Source of the DNA: Ardenticatenia bacterium
Lineage (GTDB): Bacteria; Chloroflexota; Anaerolineae; Aggregatilineales; Ch27
Assembly: GCA_026983935.1 (NCBI GenBank)
Contig: JALSTC010000443.1
Location: 1 to 12,167 of the forward strand
DNA length: 12,167 nt
Direction of reading: 5' to 3'
In this document: one piece after another, positions 9,651-12,167 of the stretch
How positions within the stretch are numbered: position 1 is the first letter of the stretch
How the letters are laid out: the number at the start of each line of letters is the position of its first letter
Program-made: the position numbers and the translations under genes
Notes under the pieces: model-generated
Seen by the model: the letters and a program-made list of their open reading frames with translations, nothing else
Database searches by the model: none
Told to the model about the DNA's origin: nothing

Positions 9651-12167
9651 TTATTCTGGCGGAGGAAGAAAGGTACGTCGTTCTCTTCTCTCCAGTCCGG
9701 CTGTTGACACATTCAGCGGCAGTGAGAACATGAAGATACTGCCTTCACCGGGACTGCTCTCCACCGCCATTTCGCCGCCATGCTGCTCGACGATCTCCTT
9801 CGCAATGGTCAGCCCCAGCCCGGCCCCTACGGTAACACCTTCTTCTACACGGAAGAACGGTTCGAAGACATGGGGCAGCATATCAGGGGCAATGCCGATC
9901 CCTGTGTCTTCCACCGTCACGATCGCATACCGTGTGTCTGCCGCCTGCTTGGTCGTCAGGCGAACGGTAACGCTGCCCTGTTCCGGTGTGTAGTTGATCG
10001 CGTTGGCCACCAGGTTGGTCAGCACCTGCTCAATGCGCGCCGGGTCAACAAAAGCCTGCAGCGGCTCTGGCACCATCTCGGTCTGCAAGTGAATCGCCTT
10101 CACTTCGGCTTCGCCCTGCTGCACCGCTATCACCGCCTCGACCAGCGTCTGCAAGATCACTTCCCGGCGCGCCAGCGGCACAATCCCCTTCTCCAGCCGC
10201 GCGAGATCCAGCAGATTCTCCACAAGCTCCCTCATCCGGTCGGTGACGTATGCGATCACGTCCAGATGCTCACCCAGCTTGTCCGGCTGCCGACGTGCCA
10301 GATAAAGGCGCGTGTTGATGTTCGTCAACGGCGTGCGCAGTTCGTGGGAGGCGTGGGCGATGAAACGATCTTTCTGCGCCTGCAGTGCCTTTTCGCTGCT
10401 GACATCCCGCACCAGCGTAACCACACAGGGAGGCCCTTCTCCCGGCGCACTGACCAGCGCCGTGGTCACGCTGGCATCGAACACCGTGCCATCTCTGCGC
10501 CGCAGTTGAACGTCGCTGCGCCACACGCCGCCCAGCGCCAATACCCGGCTCATCTGATTGACATAAGCAGTAAGCTGCTCCGGGTCATCGGCCAGTGTGG
10601 AAATATCGGTGATGTCCGCAAGTCCACTCAGTTCCTCGATGCTGCGCCCGGTCATTACTGCAAGCGCATTGTTGACGTACCGCGTCCGCGCCCCTTCGGT
10701 GTAGATTACCCCTTCACCCATCGAATCCAGAATGGCCTGAAGCTGGGCGCGCTCACGGTTCAACTCGGCGGTGCGCACATCTACCAGCTCCTGAAGCGAC
10801 AGGGCATAGCGCTGGACTTCCGCATACAACTGCGCATTGATCACAATTGGCGCGATGTGCGAGGCATAAAGCTCGGCAAAGCGAATCTCATCCTCAGAGA
10901 AATGCTTCGCCGGGTCCGACATGACCGCCACCAGCACACCAACCGGTTCACCCTGCCAGAGCATGGGGGCTGCCAGGGAGGCATGAAACGGCCTGGTCAC
11001 AAACGGCTCCGCTGCCCCATTCCACCGCACGTAGTCATCCACGACAAGCACCTGCCGTTTGGCAAGGGCTCTGCCGGAGAGTCCCTCTCCCATTGCCAGC
11101 CGGGAAACCGGAGGCTCATAGTCCTCAATCTGGCTCACATTTGGCCCCAGAATCAGCGCCTCTTCCTCCGGCTCCCACAGCCAGACGCCGCAGGCATCAG
11201 CCGCCAGAAGGCGGTTGAAATGTTCCACTGCCAGCTCCAGGATGGCATCAAGGTCCTGCTGGCTGGCCGCCATATCCATGCTGACCAGCCGCAGTGCAAG
11301 CATATGCTCCAGATACTGCTGCGTGACAGCAAAAAGCTTGGCATTTTCAACGGCGATGGAAACATGTGTAGCCAGTGCCTGTAGAATCGGCTCATGCTGT
11401 GGGCCGTAGAATTCCGGTTCGGTATGGTCAAAGACCAGCTTCCCGATAACCTGACCCTGCACGACAATCGCCACGCCAGCCCAGGAGCGTATCCACTCGA
11501 AACCTTCGAAAAATACCCAGCGCTCATCGCGGCGCACATCAGGTAGAATCAGCACACTGCCTGAATCAATCTGATTCATCACGACCAGGTCGTCGTCTGG
11601 CGAGATTACCAGCTCCTTGATGCGTTCATCCACACCAAAGCGCTCATAACCCACGCCAAGCACCAACCGAAACATGCCATCCCTGCCCTCCAGCCAGATG
11701 CCGGCGGCGTCATAGGGCAGCAGGCGTGCGGCCTGCTGCAAAATACGCGGCAGGATCGCATCGAGTTTCAGCTCACCGATCAGTGTGACAGCGATATCTT
11801 GCAGCGTTTCGGCGATCTCGCGCTGACGGTGTTCGGATTCAAAGAGGCGGGCGTTCTCAATAGCGACGGCAGCCGCGTTGGCAAAGGACATCAGCACGTC
11901 GTGCAGCTCATCCGTGTACGTCCCAACTTGGGCGCTGTCCAGCGACAGCACGCCCAGCACTTCCTCCGCCCGTGACAGAATCGGTATTCCCATCCAGGAG
12001 CGTATCCATTCGGTGCCCGGAATCTTCACCCAATCCTCGTAATTGACAACGTCCGGTATAGCGAGAATCTGTCGGGTGTCTACCATGAAACGCAGGTTAG
12101 GGGTCTCATCCAGATCAAAGATCATATCCTGCGGATCTGGCCGATCTGGAACATCATATCCCACACA
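9651..12167 (-). CDS. Multi-sensor histidine kinase (GAF-GAF-GAF-PAS-HisKA-HATPase_c), 5' end outside the window
   Basis: The frame runs to the window edge. The first possible start (GTG at 12164) lies inside a GAF fold, so the N-terminus is missing; residues are numbered from that codon. GAF1 (1-109, partial) ends in AVAIENARLFE. GAF2 (about 112-280) ends in VSIAVENAKLF. GAF3 (about 285-445) contains GEGLSGRALA. A coiled coil (about 445-475) leads to a PAS domain (about 475-600; MGEGVIYTEG, RDGTVFDASV). HisKA has His607 in ASHELRTPLTN, and the ATPase domain has Asn721 (NLVANAINYT), DTGIGI and GAGLGL, so all catalytic boxes are intact. No transmembrane helix is visible, so the part seen is cytoplasmic and probably senses small ligands or redox state through GAF/PAS. 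No receiver is attached; the stand-alone receivers of the opposite half are candidate partners. It ends in a basic, proline-rich tail. Confidence 0.93.
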   Translation of the reverse strand, partial: CVGYDVPDRPDPQDMIFDLDETPNLRFMVDTRQILAIPDVVNYEDWVKIPGTEWIRSWMGIPILSRAEEVLGVLSLDSAQVGTYTDELHDVLMSFANAAAVAIENARLFESEHRQREIAETLQDIAVTLIGELKLDAILPRILQQAARLLPYDAAGIWLEGRDGMFRLVLGVGYERFGVDERIKELVISPDDDLVVMNQIDSGSVLILPDVRRDERWVFFEGFEWIRSWAGVAIVVQGQVIGKLVFDHTEPEFYGPQHEPILQALATHVSIAVENAKLFAVTQQYLEHMLALRLVSMDMAASQQDLDAILELAVEHFNRLLAADACGVWLWEPEEEALILGPNVSQIEDYEPPVSRLAMGEGLSGRALAKRQVLVVDDYVRWNGAAEPFVTRPFHASLAAPMLWQGEPVGVLVAVMSDPAKHFSEDEIRFAELYASHIAPIVINAQLYAEVQRYALSLQELVDVRTAELNRERAQLQAILDSMGEGVIYTEGARTRYVNNALAVMTGRSIEELSGLADITDISTLADDPEQLTAYVNQMSRVLALGGVWRSDVQLRRRDGTVFDASVTTALVSAPGEGPPCVVTLVRDVSSEKALQAQKDRFIAHASHELRTPLTNINTRLYLARRQPDKLGEHLDVIAYVTDRMRELVENLLDLARLEKGIVPLARREVILQTLVEAVIAVQQGEAEVKAIHLQTEMVPEPLQAFVDPARIEQVLTNLVANAINYTPEQGSVTVRLTTKQAADTRYAIVTVEDTGIGIAPDMLPHVFEPFFRVEEGVTVGAGLGLTIAKEIVEQHGGEMAVESSPGEGSIFMFSLPLNVSTAGLERRERRTFLPPPE

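Noticed and set aside
9780..11384. Long plus-strand frame (534 codons) opposite the multi-sensor kinase
   Set aside because: It is a codon-bias shadow: the kinase on the other strand has all catalytic boxes, while this translation is Arg/His/Gln-rich without recognisable domains.
1..12167. CRISPR array or insertion sequence
   Set aside because: No regularly spaced repeats, transposase motifs or terminal inverted repeats were seen on either strand.

Overview
The window reads as bacterial chromosome of moderately high GC. The large soluble and membrane histidine kinases, the GAF-GAF-GAF-PAS kinase architecture and the receiver-cyclase fusion resemble Chloroflexota (Anaerolineae-like) genomes. 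That assignment is inference from style; no taxonomic marker is present except a tRNA.

Layout. Bases 1-627 hold the 3' end of a protein with two receiver domains, probably the tail of a hybrid kinase. A 7-TM-type membrane histidine kinase follows (731-2182). Its last codons run into an out-of-frame remnant of the C-terminal beta domain of a GH38 alpha-mannosidase (2139-2402). A 405-base non-coding stretch contains a good sigma70-type promoter with an imperfect palindrome between -35 and -10, then a leader of about 270 bases with a strong hairpin. From there a tight plus-strand series runs: single-domain receiver (2808-3188), receiver plus class III adenylate cyclase (3193-4233), degenerate receiver plus degenerate histidine kinase (4230-5387), CoA-acylating aldehyde dehydrogenase of the EutE/PduP type with an N-terminal encapsulation-peptide-like helix (5401-6834), and, after 149 bases, a tandem-BMC-domain microcompartment shell protein (6984-7625). 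A tRNA-Glu(TTC) with its own promoter and a bidirectional terminator closes this half.

The minus-strand half contains an aldo/keto reductase (7830-8756), a four-helix membrane protein of an uncharacterised family (9090-9545) and a multi-sensor GAF/PAS histidine kinase (9651 to the window edge, 5' end missing).

The most notable feature is that bacterial microcompartment parts (encapsulated aldehyde dehydrogenase and trimeric shell protein) lie directly behind a phosphorelay and cAMP signalling cassette, 13 bases from its last gene, with no other shell genes or signature enzyme in view. The likely reading is that a cytoplasmic two-component/cAMP circuit is co-expressed with a satellite microcompartment locus; this is inference from gene order.
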